Shown here in pieces: positions 24,350 to 34,886 of a stretch of 64,000 bases of DNA (position 1 is its first letter; the number at the start of each line of letters is the position of its first letter). Below the pieces are notes generated by a model. That model was not told where the DNA came from and did not search any database. It worked only from the letters and a program-made list of their open reading frames with translations. Origin of the DNA: Drosophila persimilis (taxonomy: Eukaryota; Arthropoda; Insecta; Diptera; Drosophilidae); contig NW_020825350.1 of NCBI RefSeq assembly GCF_003286085.1, forward strand, positions 620,001 to 684,000, in the 5' to 3' direction. The position numbers and the translations under genes are program-made.

Positions 24350-26620
24350 TTTATGGGTAAAGGTTAGGTTAACCCGGACGTCCCTCAGCGGATCCACGTA
24401 TAGGCCAGTATGGCCCTTAGTTATCCAGATAGTGGGGTATAAGCCGTTGCGGGAGTTTTTATGAGATTTTAGAACCCTCGAGAATCGAGGTGTTTTTCGC
24501 ATAGGGCAGTAGTTGCTGTGGCGTCCTCTTGGAGACATCTTCCAGTGATGCCAGCACCGGGGCGCCCAGGTTTTTTCTCCTTGCCCGTAAGAGGGCCGGG
24601 CAGTTGCAGATGAGATGTTCCAGGATTTCGATTACCCCAGGTTCATCACATGTCCTACAGCTGTCATGGTTGGTGATGCCTCACCTGTAAGTATTCCCAC
24701 TAAATGTCTGTAGTCCTTCCGTGGTAGGGGCAGTAGGTAGTGACTGAGTTTTTCATTGCGTTCTTTGCACATGATTTCGAAGTTCTGCAGGTGGTGGTAC
24801 TCCTCGTTTCCTTCTGATGGCGAAAACTGTTGAGGTGCTCAGCTTGGTCCCTTCTCGTTTTCCAGTCTTCGGGTCCCAAAGATGAGATAGTTTTGATGTC
24901 GAGACAAGTTTGGGAGGTCATGTAATCAGTAGATCTTGTCATGTCCCTGCCAACTGAACTATTCCCGTATCCTTGTGGCGACATATTTTCTGATGCGATT
25001 AGACGCTGTACTGTTTTTTGTGCAGTCAGACGAGCGTATTCCGAGTACGGTTTAGAGTGCTCTTGTTGTACGTCTTCTTTCCGGTAGCTTGCCACCACAC
25101 TAAGGATTTAAATCCAGTGCATTAGAGCGGGTGGGAGGCCCCAAGTGCTGATGAGCATCTTCTTGGATGCATAAAGCGCAATGGTGGCCTTCTTCACCCT
25201 TTCCACTATGTCGGGCTTGCATGCCAGTTTGCTGTCCAATTCTGTGCCAAGGCATTTGACTTGCGTTTTTGGGGTTAGCCGAGATTGGTAAATTTTCGGG
25301 AGGATCCAGATCGGTTGTACCTCATGGTAAAGAGGATGTGGTCCGTCTTGTCCGCGTCGATACTGACTCCTACTTGTTCCGCCCACTCACGTACCACGCT
25401 GAGTGTACGTCCCATTAAGGAGTTGAGGGTTGATGGAAGTACACCCGTAATAAGCATGCTGTTGTCATCAGCATGAGCTGTTATTTTTGGGGCCTTCCTT
25501 CCAAATTTCTTGATGTGGTCTTCGACCACCAGATTTCACAGTAGCGGCCACATCACTCCACCCTGAGGTGTGCCTCTGTGTGCCGCTTTTACCAAATTTT
25601 ACCGCTTCTACCACGATCAAAGACCTTCGCCTTCGGCTGCTTCGACGATTCCGGTGGAGGGGCTGCACTCTCGCCGGAGTGTCCTTAATGGCACTCTCAG
25701 TCGAACGTCGAGAGTAGAGTCGAGAGCACGCTCTCCAGATCCTTGTCTGCTTTCACCACGGCATCTGAACGGCTCAGCTTAGAGTGAGTTGTTGTTGTGG
25801 CCGTAGCTTTGCAACTGACCTGGCCTGCTCCCGCCAAGTCCGAGGTGGGACCGCTGGCGTCCCACAGAGTGCATTGCTCCTCCCCGTGCCCGCCGGTTGT
25901 AGCAGTCACGCTTTCCACCGACGTTTGGGTTGAAATCCCAACCCAGGCTTGCTCATCCGTCCGCTCCATAATTGGCCCGAAGGTCCATTTTTGGTTGGTG
26001 TTTTTCGGGGGGAGCGTTTTATGCCTGCCCGCCAGTCACCTCCAGCCATGGCCTTAGTTCAGTTCCTCCGTCTTTAGATCGGGAAGACACAAGACCATTG
26101 CCTTAGCTAGAGACTGCATTGCCTCGGACATAGCTAGCGACAGTGCATTACCCTTATCTGGGATAATGCAGAGGCCATTGCCCAGCCGGCACCCTTGTGG
26201 AGGGTTCAGCTAGAGGATTTTCAAAGGAATATATTTTTCCTGTTGGCTGCCATCCGCCCGGGTGAGCTCTTATATTATTTTCGTTGGACTATTAGTTAAA
26301 TACGGATGGTTCCTTCCAAAACTCATAGAAACGAAATTTGCTTTGCAATTCGTGTTCTCTGTTTGAGTTTTAATTCGTTGTTGCTTTATCTTCTCATTAA
26401 ACTTTGTCCGTCTGTGGACACATCCACTCCAAAAAATATCAGCATCGACAGTGCTCAAAAGTTGTTTCTTTTTCTTCTGTAGAATGGCTTTCATTTCTCT
26501 TTCTCTCTCTTTCTGTGTCCTGTTTGTGTGTCCTGGCTCTTTTTTCTGTAGCTGGGAACTCATTGCAACCCAACACACGACGTATGCCACGTGGCAGTGT
26601 CGTTTGTCTGCCAGCAACAT
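24350..26620 (-). mobile_element. Non-LTR retrotransposon (LINE), internally deleted
   Basis: Reading on the minus strand, a 5' region (about 26620-26000) is followed by an ORF1-like frame (25697-25969), then part of an ORF2 reverse transcriptase (25275-25600). The RT contains GTPQGGVMWPLL and the catalytic-type ADDN followed by a thumb region. Then come a decayed C-terminus and a 3' UTR ending near 24355. ORF1 runs straight into mid-RT, so the endonuclease and early RT are deleted. The 3' end (CTAACCC on the minus strand) and the 5' block recur in the tandem array at 28250-28993, 37445-38193 and 56612-57124. Clade not assigned (Jockey/I-like). Confidence 0.75.
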
Positions 26621-26810
26621 ATATTGAATTTGGCCATGATGCTAGCTGTCGACACTCACCCATATACTGGATGAAGCCGTGGAGATATCGGTAGATGGAG
26701 TCATCAGTAGGAAGGAGCCCTAGGATAAGGAACGATTGCATGGAACTTTAAGCCAACTTCAGATGTCAACTACTCGAATAGACATATAACAGACCCTATA
26801 TCAAACAAAA

Positions 26811-27761
26811 ATGGAGTGCAATATTAAGGCTCCGAATATAATAACCATTCCGGTGGCTCCGTGTACGCATTCGCGCCTCACAACCACCGAGAGCGGCGTC
26901 CAAGCAGCTCTGCATAAGCTGGACACAATGGATGAGAGCGTGGATGGAAGAGTGCTGAGTGCTTTGCTCTCGGTGAAGAATAAGTATCGGCACATCTTCG
27001 AAAATTTTAAGAAGGAGATGGAACTGCAAGCGATAGCGGCCTTGACGCTGTGGCAACTCATCCAGCGGTAAAGGATCGCCATGGAGGGGGACGCGAGCTC
27101 TAAGTGCACGCAGCTGTATGTCGTGGAGCCGAAAGAGGAGATTATCCAGAAGTACTACCTACACTACAACGTCATCGTCAGCTCCAACCAAAGCCAGGGC
27201 TGCGTAATTCAGTCCTTGCGGTCGTATGTCCTGGCCTTCAGGCGCGAATGCAAGAAACTGAATCTCGAGGAGGAGACGCCTTTAATCATGGGCGATGCCT
27301 TTCACAAGCCCATACTGTTCTTCATCGATCTGGTGGACGAGCTGTTCAACTACTTTTTCAGCATGCACTTGAAGCTGGACTGCGCCGCCAGTCAACTAGA
27401 TCCCATGGATCTGGAAAGCCTGGAGCACTACCAGAAGCTTCTGAAACCCAACGCAGACTTCGAGGAGTATTTCCTGTACAATCTGAGCTACTGCCAATGT
27501 CTCCGCATGCCGCCCAAGTGTCCGGAAACCCGTGTATACACAAGCATAGAAAATGCAGAAATGAAAAATGAGGCCATGGAACAACAAAACCCTGCGCCGG
27601 TGACCCAGGACACTGAGGTGCCCCCCAACCATGTCGTTCCACTAATGTCTGGCAAACTGATCTCCGTTCCTCTCAGTGCCCCGGTCGAGTTGCAGTTAGT
27701 TAGTGAGCGCCACACTCGCGAACTGGTCCATCAAGTGCACAGTGCCATCAGTCAATCCTAA
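26811..27761 (+). CDS. Unrecognised gene 'X', split by one in-frame stop
   Basis: Two frames, 26811-27071 (86 codons) and 27081-27761 (226 codons), lie in the same reading frame, separated only by TAA (27069-27071) and three codons. Joined, they give about 316 residues. The first ATG (CAAAAATGG) and the second (ATCGCCATGG) both have good Drosophila start context. The protein is helical-looking, with the stretches FHKPILFFIDLVDELFNYFF and YLHYNVIVSSNQ, and ends in a Pro-rich tail (VPPNHVVPLMSGK). I do not recognise a family. An intron across the stop looks unlikely: GT at 27068 has no AG within 85 nt that restores frame. Either this is a recent nonsense mutation, or the second ATG is the real start. 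The last 61 codons recur at 36772 and 55963. Confidence 0.55.
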
Positions 27762-27985
27762 TAGCTCCGGTAAAACTATTCACATTTTGCATAAAACTAA
27801 AAAACCAAAAACTATCAAACTATAAGACTTAACATGTAACATCCATCGGGGAATTTCGTCCACCCTCTCGTTACACCTAAAATGTTTTATCGTTGCAAAG
27901 AACCAAAGGTCAGGTGGCGAACCCTTTAGTCAAAAGTACTTTACTCTTGAAAGGTGGTTTTCAATGAGTTTTCATTAAATTACTA
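27762..27985 (+). repeat. Gene X 3' flank, first copy of a local direct repeat
   Basis: It begins TAATAGCTCCGGTAAAACTA and ends TTTTCATTAAATTACT. It is repeated in the same orientation at 28994-29247, on the far side of a LINE fragment, with about 10 % differences and a longer internal segment in the second copy. The pair is conserved in unit 2, so the duplication predates the array. Confidence 0.75.
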
Positions 27986-28249
27986 GTATCTTAAGTTCGT
28001 AACTCTTTTTATTTTCCAAGACGGTTTGACCTTCTCTGAAATGATTCCATTCCACTAAAGCTTGGAGCTTTTCTTAAGCATAATATCTGTTGAGCCAATA
28101 GTACAGATTCTTGTGTGGATGCGAATGCAATTATATTCTTAATTCCCGATGAGAAATCTTTCCTTTGCTGCTTGCCGCGATTCGAGGACAAGATGACAAT
28201 GCTCTATACATGTATGCATATATGCGTTAGGTGCGAAACGTGCAGCTAC

Positions 28250-28993
28250 ATAGGATAGGTCAGGTTAACCCAGGCGGCCCTCAACGGGGCCACGCATAGG
28301 CCAGTATGGCCCTTAGTTATCCGGATAGTGGGGGGAGATATCAACAAATATTCTGAATACTGAAGAGCGTTCTCGATGGTGACTACTAACGAGTGTAGTG
28401 CCGTCTCCACCGATTCCTTTGGTGTAGGCATGTTGGTTGACATCAGTTGACATCAGTCCCCCTACCACACTCCTGATGGGAAAATCCTACAGCTTTTCCA
28501 TTGTTTTTAGTAGAAAGAAGGTAAGGCTTATCGGTCTGTAATCCTTGAGACTCACATGGCTGCACTTTCCTGACTTGGGGAGGAACACAACTCTCGAGGT
28601 CGTCCATGGGATAAGGATATAGCCCGTACTCAGACATGCTGAGTATATTGCGGAAAGCCATGAGGTAAAGCCTCTTTGGTCACCTGCAATATCGCTGGGA
28701 ATATCCCATCCAGTCCTGGTGCTTTTATGCCCGCGAAGGAGTCTATAGCCCAGTGGATTCTCTTATTGGTTAACGGTTAATGGTTGCCATCCGGCTGGGT
28801 GAGTTCTTTTAATATTTTAGTTGGACTATTAGTTAAATACGGGTTGTTCCTTCGTTGTTCGTCAGTTGGTTGTCGCTTTATCTTCTTATTAAACTTTGTC
28901 CGTCTGTGGATGAGTTTGCACCGCGATTCCATCCAAAAAATATCAGCATCGACAGTGCTCAAAAGTTGTTTCTTTTTCTTCTGTAGGATGGCT
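28250..28993 (-). mobile_element. LINE fragment in unit 1
   Basis: On the minus strand: a 5' block like 26490-26250, then an RT N-terminal block (28490-28790) with KDYRPISLT and ILIPWTTSRVV, then the 3' UTR (28250-28450) ending in TTAACC. It is the same family as 24350-26620, with most of ORF2 deleted. Near-identical copies are at 37445-38193 and 56612-57124. Confidence 0.75.
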
Positions 28994-29242
28994 TAATAGC
29001 TCCGGTAAAACTATTCTCATTTTGCATAATTCATTAACATATTACTGGTATTTTGCAGAAACTGTATAATCAACATGGGCTTTGCCAACAACTTTCAAAC
29101 TGTAAGACTTGTAACATCCATCGGGGAAATTGGTCCACCCTCTCGTTATACCTAAAATGTTATATCGTTGCAAAGACTCAAAGGTCAGGTAGTCAAAAAT
29201 ATATTACTCTTGAAAGGTGGCTTTCAATGAGTTTTCATTAAA

Positions 29243-29815
29243 TTACTGTTCTTCAGACGGCTTCTGTGGAGGATAGTCCTTCGTAGGGGCATTCTGGTAT
29301 TTCGTCTGCTGTTTACAGTGCATCATTTTGGCAGGATTTTGTTCTGTCTGATCATAGTACGGCTGTTGAGAATGCTGACGCTGCTCTTGAGGAGGATTTT
29401 GATGCTGATTTGGAGAATTATGATACGTAGTCTTTGGGTACTGCTCTTCTGAATGATGCTGAAAGGGCGGCGTTATTCTTTTGCACCTGCTGCTGCTTGC
29501 CGGAGTTCTGATAATTCTTGCGATACGTCTTCGACTGTTGAGAATGATTCTGATCGTACTGCTGCTGATGCGGCTGTTGTGGTAGAAATGCGGCTTGATC
29601 ACTGAAACGCTGCACCAGGACAGATATGTGATATGGTTTCTGTGTCTTCTCCTGGCTTGGAGTTTTCTCCGTAAGCCATTCCAATGTTCTTAGATCGGTA
29701 GGAGAAATAATCTAACGGACTTCCTTCCATAGCTTTCTCTTGCTCTGTCGTTTCATCAATATTGAAAGCAGCTCACCGCCCAAGATTTTCCTTTAAGTAA
29801 GTCATAAGTATTTAC
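29243..29815 (-). pseudogene. Decayed Q-rich fragment related to the 886-codon gene (unit 1)
   Basis: The minus strand encodes short frames with FNID, AMEGSPLDYF, GMEWLTEKTPSQE, and QQQYDQNH/QQQVQKN-type Gln-rich stretches, in shifting frames. The IDKxTxxxxMEGSPxD motif matches residues ~680-695 of the 886-aa protein, so this appears to be a broken paralogue lying 3' of it. In this copy an early TGA interrupts the first frame, and a deletion has removed part of the Q-rich stretch relative to units 2 and 3. Confidence 0.5.
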
Positions 29816-29937
29816 CGAATCGCGAATATAAATTAAACGAGATTTCTACTTGGTATTGTGAAATTTTTTTTATATAATGCAATAGCTAAAAAATATATTA
29901 AAAGGTATCATTGAATCAAAAGTGACTTTAAAAATTT

Positions 29938-32598
29938 TTAGAGTTTCTTCTGTTCCAACTTAATGTTATCCTTGTAAATCTGACCGACAAGGCGCGGCAC
30001 CGTCTCCAGATACTTCATGAGCTGCATCGCATCCTGCATAGAGGTCATATACTTGTTGTGTATCTTCATGATCATGGGAGTGATGACCTTGCAGTTCACT
30101 AAATCATCTATACTCATACTGCACTCAATTTGTGGCAGCTCATCTCTTTTCGAACCCTTGAATGAATCAGTGGTGGGCGCATTAACATCTATGGCCAAAT
30201 TCGGGAGGGAAGCGATGTTTGGATGTTTGGACATTGTTTCCTTCCTATCGTGATTTCCGTCATCACTGGGCTGACTCAAGTCTGAAGAGATGGACAAATT
30301 CTCTTCTACATCCTTATGTCGTGGCTTTGACGACGTGGCATTGGTAGTCCTTGAGAATTGACTACGCATAGATTTTTGATCACCGTCTATCTCGTCCCAG
30401 ATCATGGCACGCAGCTCGTCCCCGCTCTTCGCACTAATCGAAGTCGATACCGAGTTGCTACTAGCCATGGAAAACCCATCATGCTCGTCACCGGACACCC
30501 TGTGTTTGAGTTTGTCCTTCGGGGAACCTTCCATGAGCTTGTTGAGTGTCTTCTTATCCATTTCGAAAATAGACTCTTCGGAATCATCCTCAGGCACATC
30601 GCTGAAGCATGCGAATGGAGATGAGTCTGAGATCTGCTGATTTGGAGACTGCTTCTGTTGAGAGTTCTGTTTCGCCTCCAGCTTGAAGGTACGATAGGAA
30701 GGTTGCTTTTGGTTCTTGTGATACGAAGCGCTCCGCTCCGACTTCTGTGTCTGCTCCTTGGTAAGATCCTGATACGTACGCTGAGTAGGATACTGAAGCA
30801 AACCCTGGTTAGGAACATACTCCATGCTCTTATACGGTGTGCTCATAGACTGGAACTCTCCGGCATTCTCTCTGGCTAGTCCTGGATTTTGCGGAATTCG
30901 GACTTCTTGAGCTTTGGGAATGCCTTTGCCGAACGATGCTATATTTTGGGTTTGATATGACTCCTGCTTCTTGGTATCCAGGACATTATCTATGGCTGAG
31001 TTCTTGGGTGCATTTGTACACTGGCTATCCTTATACTGGCTCTTGGGCGGGGGAACATTGTCAGTTGTTGACAGCGCGCACAAATAGTCCTTCAACTGAG
31101 AGACCACAGTATCAGACAGTTCACCGAACACCGAATGAATTTCCATCTCGTTCCGGACCATGGAACGCAGCTCGTCCCTGCACTTCACAGTGATCACGGT
31201 CGTTCCCGTGGAGGTGCTGTTCGTGCCGTTCTCATCACTACACCTTCCGCATTTGTTATATCGTTTTTGTTTTACAGTGGAATCTTCGCAATTCTTCTCG
31301 GAGATGTCGCTCAAGGATGTTGATGTAAGAATGTCCGAGTTCTTAGCGAGAAGTTCCCCACCAATCTCTCTGCCCCACTTTTCCGGCTCAAGTAGACAAC
31401 TGTATTGATGAGGAGGCGACAATTGGATGTGCTTAGCTTGCTGTTTTCCGATCTTCTGACGTGACGGTGACATCATTTGATAATGCTCCTGATTGTGCTT
31501 ATGAAAAATATTCTGATTCGTCTGATGCGGTGGACTCTGACACAGTTTAGGGGCATACTCCATGTATTTGTATGATGAGTTTTTATCAAGTCCTTTTAAA
31601 TCTTTGTCAAAGTCTATCACGTCCGTGTTCTTACAAAGCATCTTTGGCTTTTGTGGACCGTACTGCTGAGGACGCGGGGATAGGACGTCTGTATTTTTGC
31701 TTATCGGTGCTCTCTTCTGGCTTTGATTGCGTTGAGGAGAATTCTGATTTAAATCCGGCTGATACTGCTTATTTGAGTGCTGTTGCTGATGCGAATAGTG
31801 CTGAGCGACGAATTCCATGTACATATTTGATGTCTTTTTATCACTTTCATCGATATTTTCAGCGAAATTCGCCTCATCCGTATTGCTCAAGCATGAAGAC
31901 GGTTGGCCAACTGCTGTATTGGAGGGCTCTGGATTTTCCGTCAGAAAGGAAATATTTCGTTGAGAAGGACGCCGAAATAGGACGTTCATACCTTTGGAGC
32001 TGGAGCTCATTGAAGATGCTTTCATGGTCGGGCTGTCATTACGCTGTGCCTGTTCTTGAGGAAGTCTCGGATACGAAGTCTGAAGACACTGCTTCGGTAT
32101 GGGAGGAGTCTGGCATGTCTGTTCCAGATACTGCTGCTTCGGCTGCTGTTGTTGAGGATCCTGAGAAGGCTGCTGTTGCTTGCCTGGACTCTGATCAAAA
32201 TTCTTCTGATACTTCTGGCACTGGTGTAGCTGTTTTGCTAGATAATCGCCTGGATGATAGCTATGGTGCATACCACAGCCGGATCTCTGCGCGCACATAC
32301 GCTTCTGAGCCTGGGTCTGGTCCTGAATGGTAGGCTTCTGCTGTTGCTGCATAGAAAGGTTCTCCACTGGCCATTTTAGCTCCTCTAGATAGGCTTGAGT
32401 CGACATTTCACCTCCCATCCCTCGGGCCGTGCGCTTGTCCTGTTGTGACACCTCCTCGTCTATCGCTGCATTGCTGTCGCTTGTCCGTTGATTCATGTCT
32501 GTAACTTTGAGGAATGAGCCAACCGGTTTAATTTTTGCACTCCTGGCCTCGTAGAAATGAGCAAAATCTAAGCAATAATTGTTGACTTGTTTGTCCAT
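29938..32598 (-). CDS. Unrecognised Q-rich protein, 886 aa, array copy A
   Basis: A single open frame of 886 codons begins MDKQVNNYCLDF and ends NIKLEQKKL. The N-terminal ~60 residues and the C-terminal ~60 (from SMSIDDLV; amphipathic-looking) are of ordinary composition. The middle is Gln/Pro/Ser-rich with repeats of a short module: DxDKK...MEF (residue 261), MEY (346), MEY (592) and MEG (689). Two related segments, RDELRSM (474-480) and GDELRAM (726-732), each follow a Ser/Thr-rich lead, suggesting an internal duplication. KCGRC (449-453) is a possible metal-binding pair. There is no signal peptide or membrane segment, and I recognise no family. No retroelement domain is present, so a host gene is favoured. 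The stop is followed by a long AT-rich flank; an intron cannot be excluded, but none is needed. Confidence 0.75.
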   Translation of the reverse strand: MDKQVNNYCLDFAHFYEARSAKIKPVGSFLKVTDMNQRTSDSNAAIDEEVSQQDKRTARGMGGEMSTQAYLEELKWPVENLSMQQQQKPTIQDQTQAQKRMCAQRSGCGMHHSYHPGDYLAKQLHQCQKYQKNFDQSPGKQQQPSQDPQQQQPKQQYLEQTCQTPPIPKQCLQTSYPRLPQEQAQRNDSPTMKASSMSSSSKGMNVLFRRPSQRNISFLTENPEPSNTAVGQPSSCLSNTDEANFAENIDESDKKTSNMYMEFVAQHYSHQQQHSNKQYQPDLNQNSPQRNQSQKRAPISKNTDVLSPRPQQYGPQKPKMLCKNTDVIDFDKDLKGLDKNSSYKYMEYAPKLCQSPPHQTNQNIFHKHNQEHYQMMSPSRQKIGKQQAKHIQLSPPHQYSCLLEPEKWGREIGGELLAKNSDILTSTSLSDISEKNCEDSTVKQKRYNKCGRCSDENGTNSTSTGTTVITVKCRDELRSMVRNEMEIHSVFGELSDTVVSQLKDYLCALSTTDNVPPPKSQYKDSQCTNAPKNSAIDNVLDTKKQESYQTQNIASFGKGIPKAQEVRIPQNPGLARENAGEFQSMSTPYKSMEYVPNQGLLQYPTQRTYQDLTKEQTQKSERSASYHKNQKQPSYRTFKLEAKQNSQQKQSPNQQISDSSPFACFSDVPEDDSEESIFEMDKKTLNKLMEGSPKDKLKHRVSGDEHDGFSMASSNSVSTSISAKSGDELRAMIWDEIDGDQKSMRSQFSRTTNATSSKPRHKDVEENLSISSDLSQPSDDGNHDRKETMSKHPNIASLPNLAIDVNAPTTDSFKGSKRDELPQIECSMSIDDLVNCKVITPMIMKIHNKYMTSMQDAMQLMKYLETVPRLVGQIYKDNIKLEQKKL

Positions 32599-32959
32599 AG
32601 ATCGAGAGAAGTTTTTTTAAAGTTCTAATCTATACGAGTTTGTTTAGTATACTCGTATGAGGGGATTGATGTAATCTATTCAGTGATGACTTTAATATCA
32701 GGGATACATTGCTAGTTAAAACTGAACGAATGGATATTTGATCCAATTTTTGTATACGTTTTTTTCTTGGAATATCATTAACCACCTTCCACAATTTTAA
32801 TTCCCTTCGGCATTAAAAAACAAATACATAATCCCTCCCTCCTCCAAATATGGAAAAAGTCATGCATTTTAATATACATTTTTCACATCGTCTTTTTCAG
32901 AAAAATTTCCCTTCATGAACAACCGAAAAACCAATCAAAATTCCACGAATGTTGGGATT

Positions 32960-34050
32960 TTTATACCCGATACTCAAAATGAGTATTGGGGTGTATTAGA
33001 TTTGTGGTGAAAGTGGATGTGTGTAACGTCCAGAAGGAATCGTTTCCGACCCCATAAAGTATATATATTCTTCATCAGCATCAATAGCCGAGTCGATTGA
33101 GCCCTGTTTGTCTGTCCGTCCGTCCGTCTGTCCGTCTGTCCGTCCCCTTCAGCGCCTAATGCTCAAAGACTATAAGAGCTAGAGCAACGATGTTTTGGAT
33201 CCAGATTTCTGTGATATGTCACTGCTACAAAAATATTTCAAAACTTCGCACCGCCCACTTCCGCCCCCACAAAGGACGAAAATCTGTGGCATCCACATTT
33301 TTAAAGATACGATAAAACCAAAAACGCAGAATCGTAGAGGATGACCATATCTTCTAAAGTGTAAAATCTCAACTAGATCGTATAATTATTATAGCCAGAA
33401 TCAAGAAAACAATTTCATTGTTTCTCACTCTGTCTCTCTCTAACACACAGGTTTCATGGTCGATTTTGCCAATTGCAAAATTTGAGTTCAAGAATCTCAG
33501 AACCCATAAGAGCTAGAGCAACCAAATTTGGTATCCACACTCCTGTGATATCGGACCTTGACCGTTTTGTGTCAAAATTTCGACACACCCCCTTCCGCCC
33601 CCGCAAAGGACGAAAATCTGGGGCATCCACAAATCTCAGAGACTATTAAGGCTAGAGTAACCAAATTTAGTATCCGCACTGCTGTTAGATCTCACTATTA
33701 AACGTATATCTAAAAATTTCCCCCCACCCTCTTCCGCTCACACAAAAGACGAAAATCTGTTGCATCCACAATATTGCAAATTCGAGAAAACTAAAAACGC
33801 AGAATCATAGATAACGACCATATCTATCAGTTTGCTGAATCTAAATCAGATCAGACAATCTTTATAGCCAAAAGGAACAAATCAATTTGCAGTGGCTACG
33901 CAGCGCCCGACGTCACGCTCAGACTGATTTTCTGTCTCTCTCGCACGCATTCTTTGTCGTGTCGCTTAATATTAGCGGCGTTTGCCGGAGGAGAGCCATA
34001 CTGACTTAGTATCGGTGTCCGCAGCAACTCACAATGTTACCCCTTGTTTT
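32960..34050 (+). mobile_element. DINE-1/INE-1-type Helentron, copy 2
   Basis: It starts TTATACCCGATACTCAAAA directly after GTTGGGATTT and ends in a variant of the CCCCTCGTTT terminus. It lies at the same flank position as copy 4 in unit 3, whereas unit 2 has an empty site there. The element itself differs from copy 4 by several per cent. Confidence 0.8.
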
Positions 34051-34690
34051 GTCTTGTTTTTTTGTTATTCATTGGAGGCACCGCCAGTCACCAGCCAGCA
34101 TCCCCGAACCACGGTAACCACACCACAGGGTGGCCAACCGCCCACACCTCCGGAAGTATTTTAATAATGAATACTTGGCCCATTGTTAACCGTAATAAAT
34201 CCGCTTCTGTGGGGGGCACCATTGTCTCTGTAATAAATGTCGAGTGGTAAGTGAATGCTGAATGAAAGAATTGAATCAATTCGACTAAGCGCCAAATTGA
34301 TTGGCAATGATGCGCGATTGATTGCCATCTGATTGAATTGACGCTCAGCGTGAAAGGAACATAGCGGATGTAATGTTGATTGATCTGTGGTCGAATCTTG
34401 TTTTAGAGATTATGGTTTGATATCTGTGAGAGCGATTGTAATCATAAATGATTGAGTCCTAGATTCAAGATCAACTTTGATAGAGGCTGGTTGAGGCATT
34501 GTTAATTGCTTTTTTTGATTGATGACCCCTTTCATCACTGATTCCTGATGATTAACTAATAAATGTCAATGACCAGAGGCTAATCCGCATCAAAAACACA
34601 TAGACATGGGTTGACTAAGATAGTTCCCTGATACGGATAGATTAGCAAACCACTCAATCAAGGACTTATCCATGCTTGGACTGATTGACT
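34051..34690. other. Unit 1-specific spacer without gene
   Basis: AT-rich, with repeated TTGAT/GATTGA words. It is absent from units 2 and 3, where different DNA fills this interval. No ORF or element is recognised. Confidence 0.5.
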
Positions 34691-34886
34691 TATATGATGA
34701 TACATACATATGTATGTACATTGAAACTGATTGAAAGGTAAGAATAAACACATAAACTAATATCCTTATGGGTTATAGCTTTGTGATATAGTTATCCGAC
34801 CTATAAGGAATAAGAACTCTAACGTGGTTTGTTCGAGCGTTGTAAGCAGGGCTCGAAAAAAATGGCAAAACTTTGCAAGCAGTCAT

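Noticed and set aside
27068-27113. A 46-bp intron removing the gene X stop
   Set aside because: A GT donor and CAG acceptor exist, but the length is not a multiple of three and the downstream frame would be lost. Other AGs within 85 nt also fail.
28777-29241. Small plus-strand and minus-strand ORFs repeated in each unit (for example 28784-28996, 29053-29241)
   Set aside because: They lie in LINE 5' sequence or in the gene X 3' flank. Their repetition reflects array duplication, and the frames have no start-context or family support.
30017-32333. Plus-strand ORFs up to 260 codons inside the 886-codon copies (for example 31572-32333)
   Set aside because: They are mirror frames of the Gln-rich minus-strand ORF: CAG/CAA codons read as CTG/TTG on the other strand. 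They recur only because the unit is copied and show no independent start or family signal.
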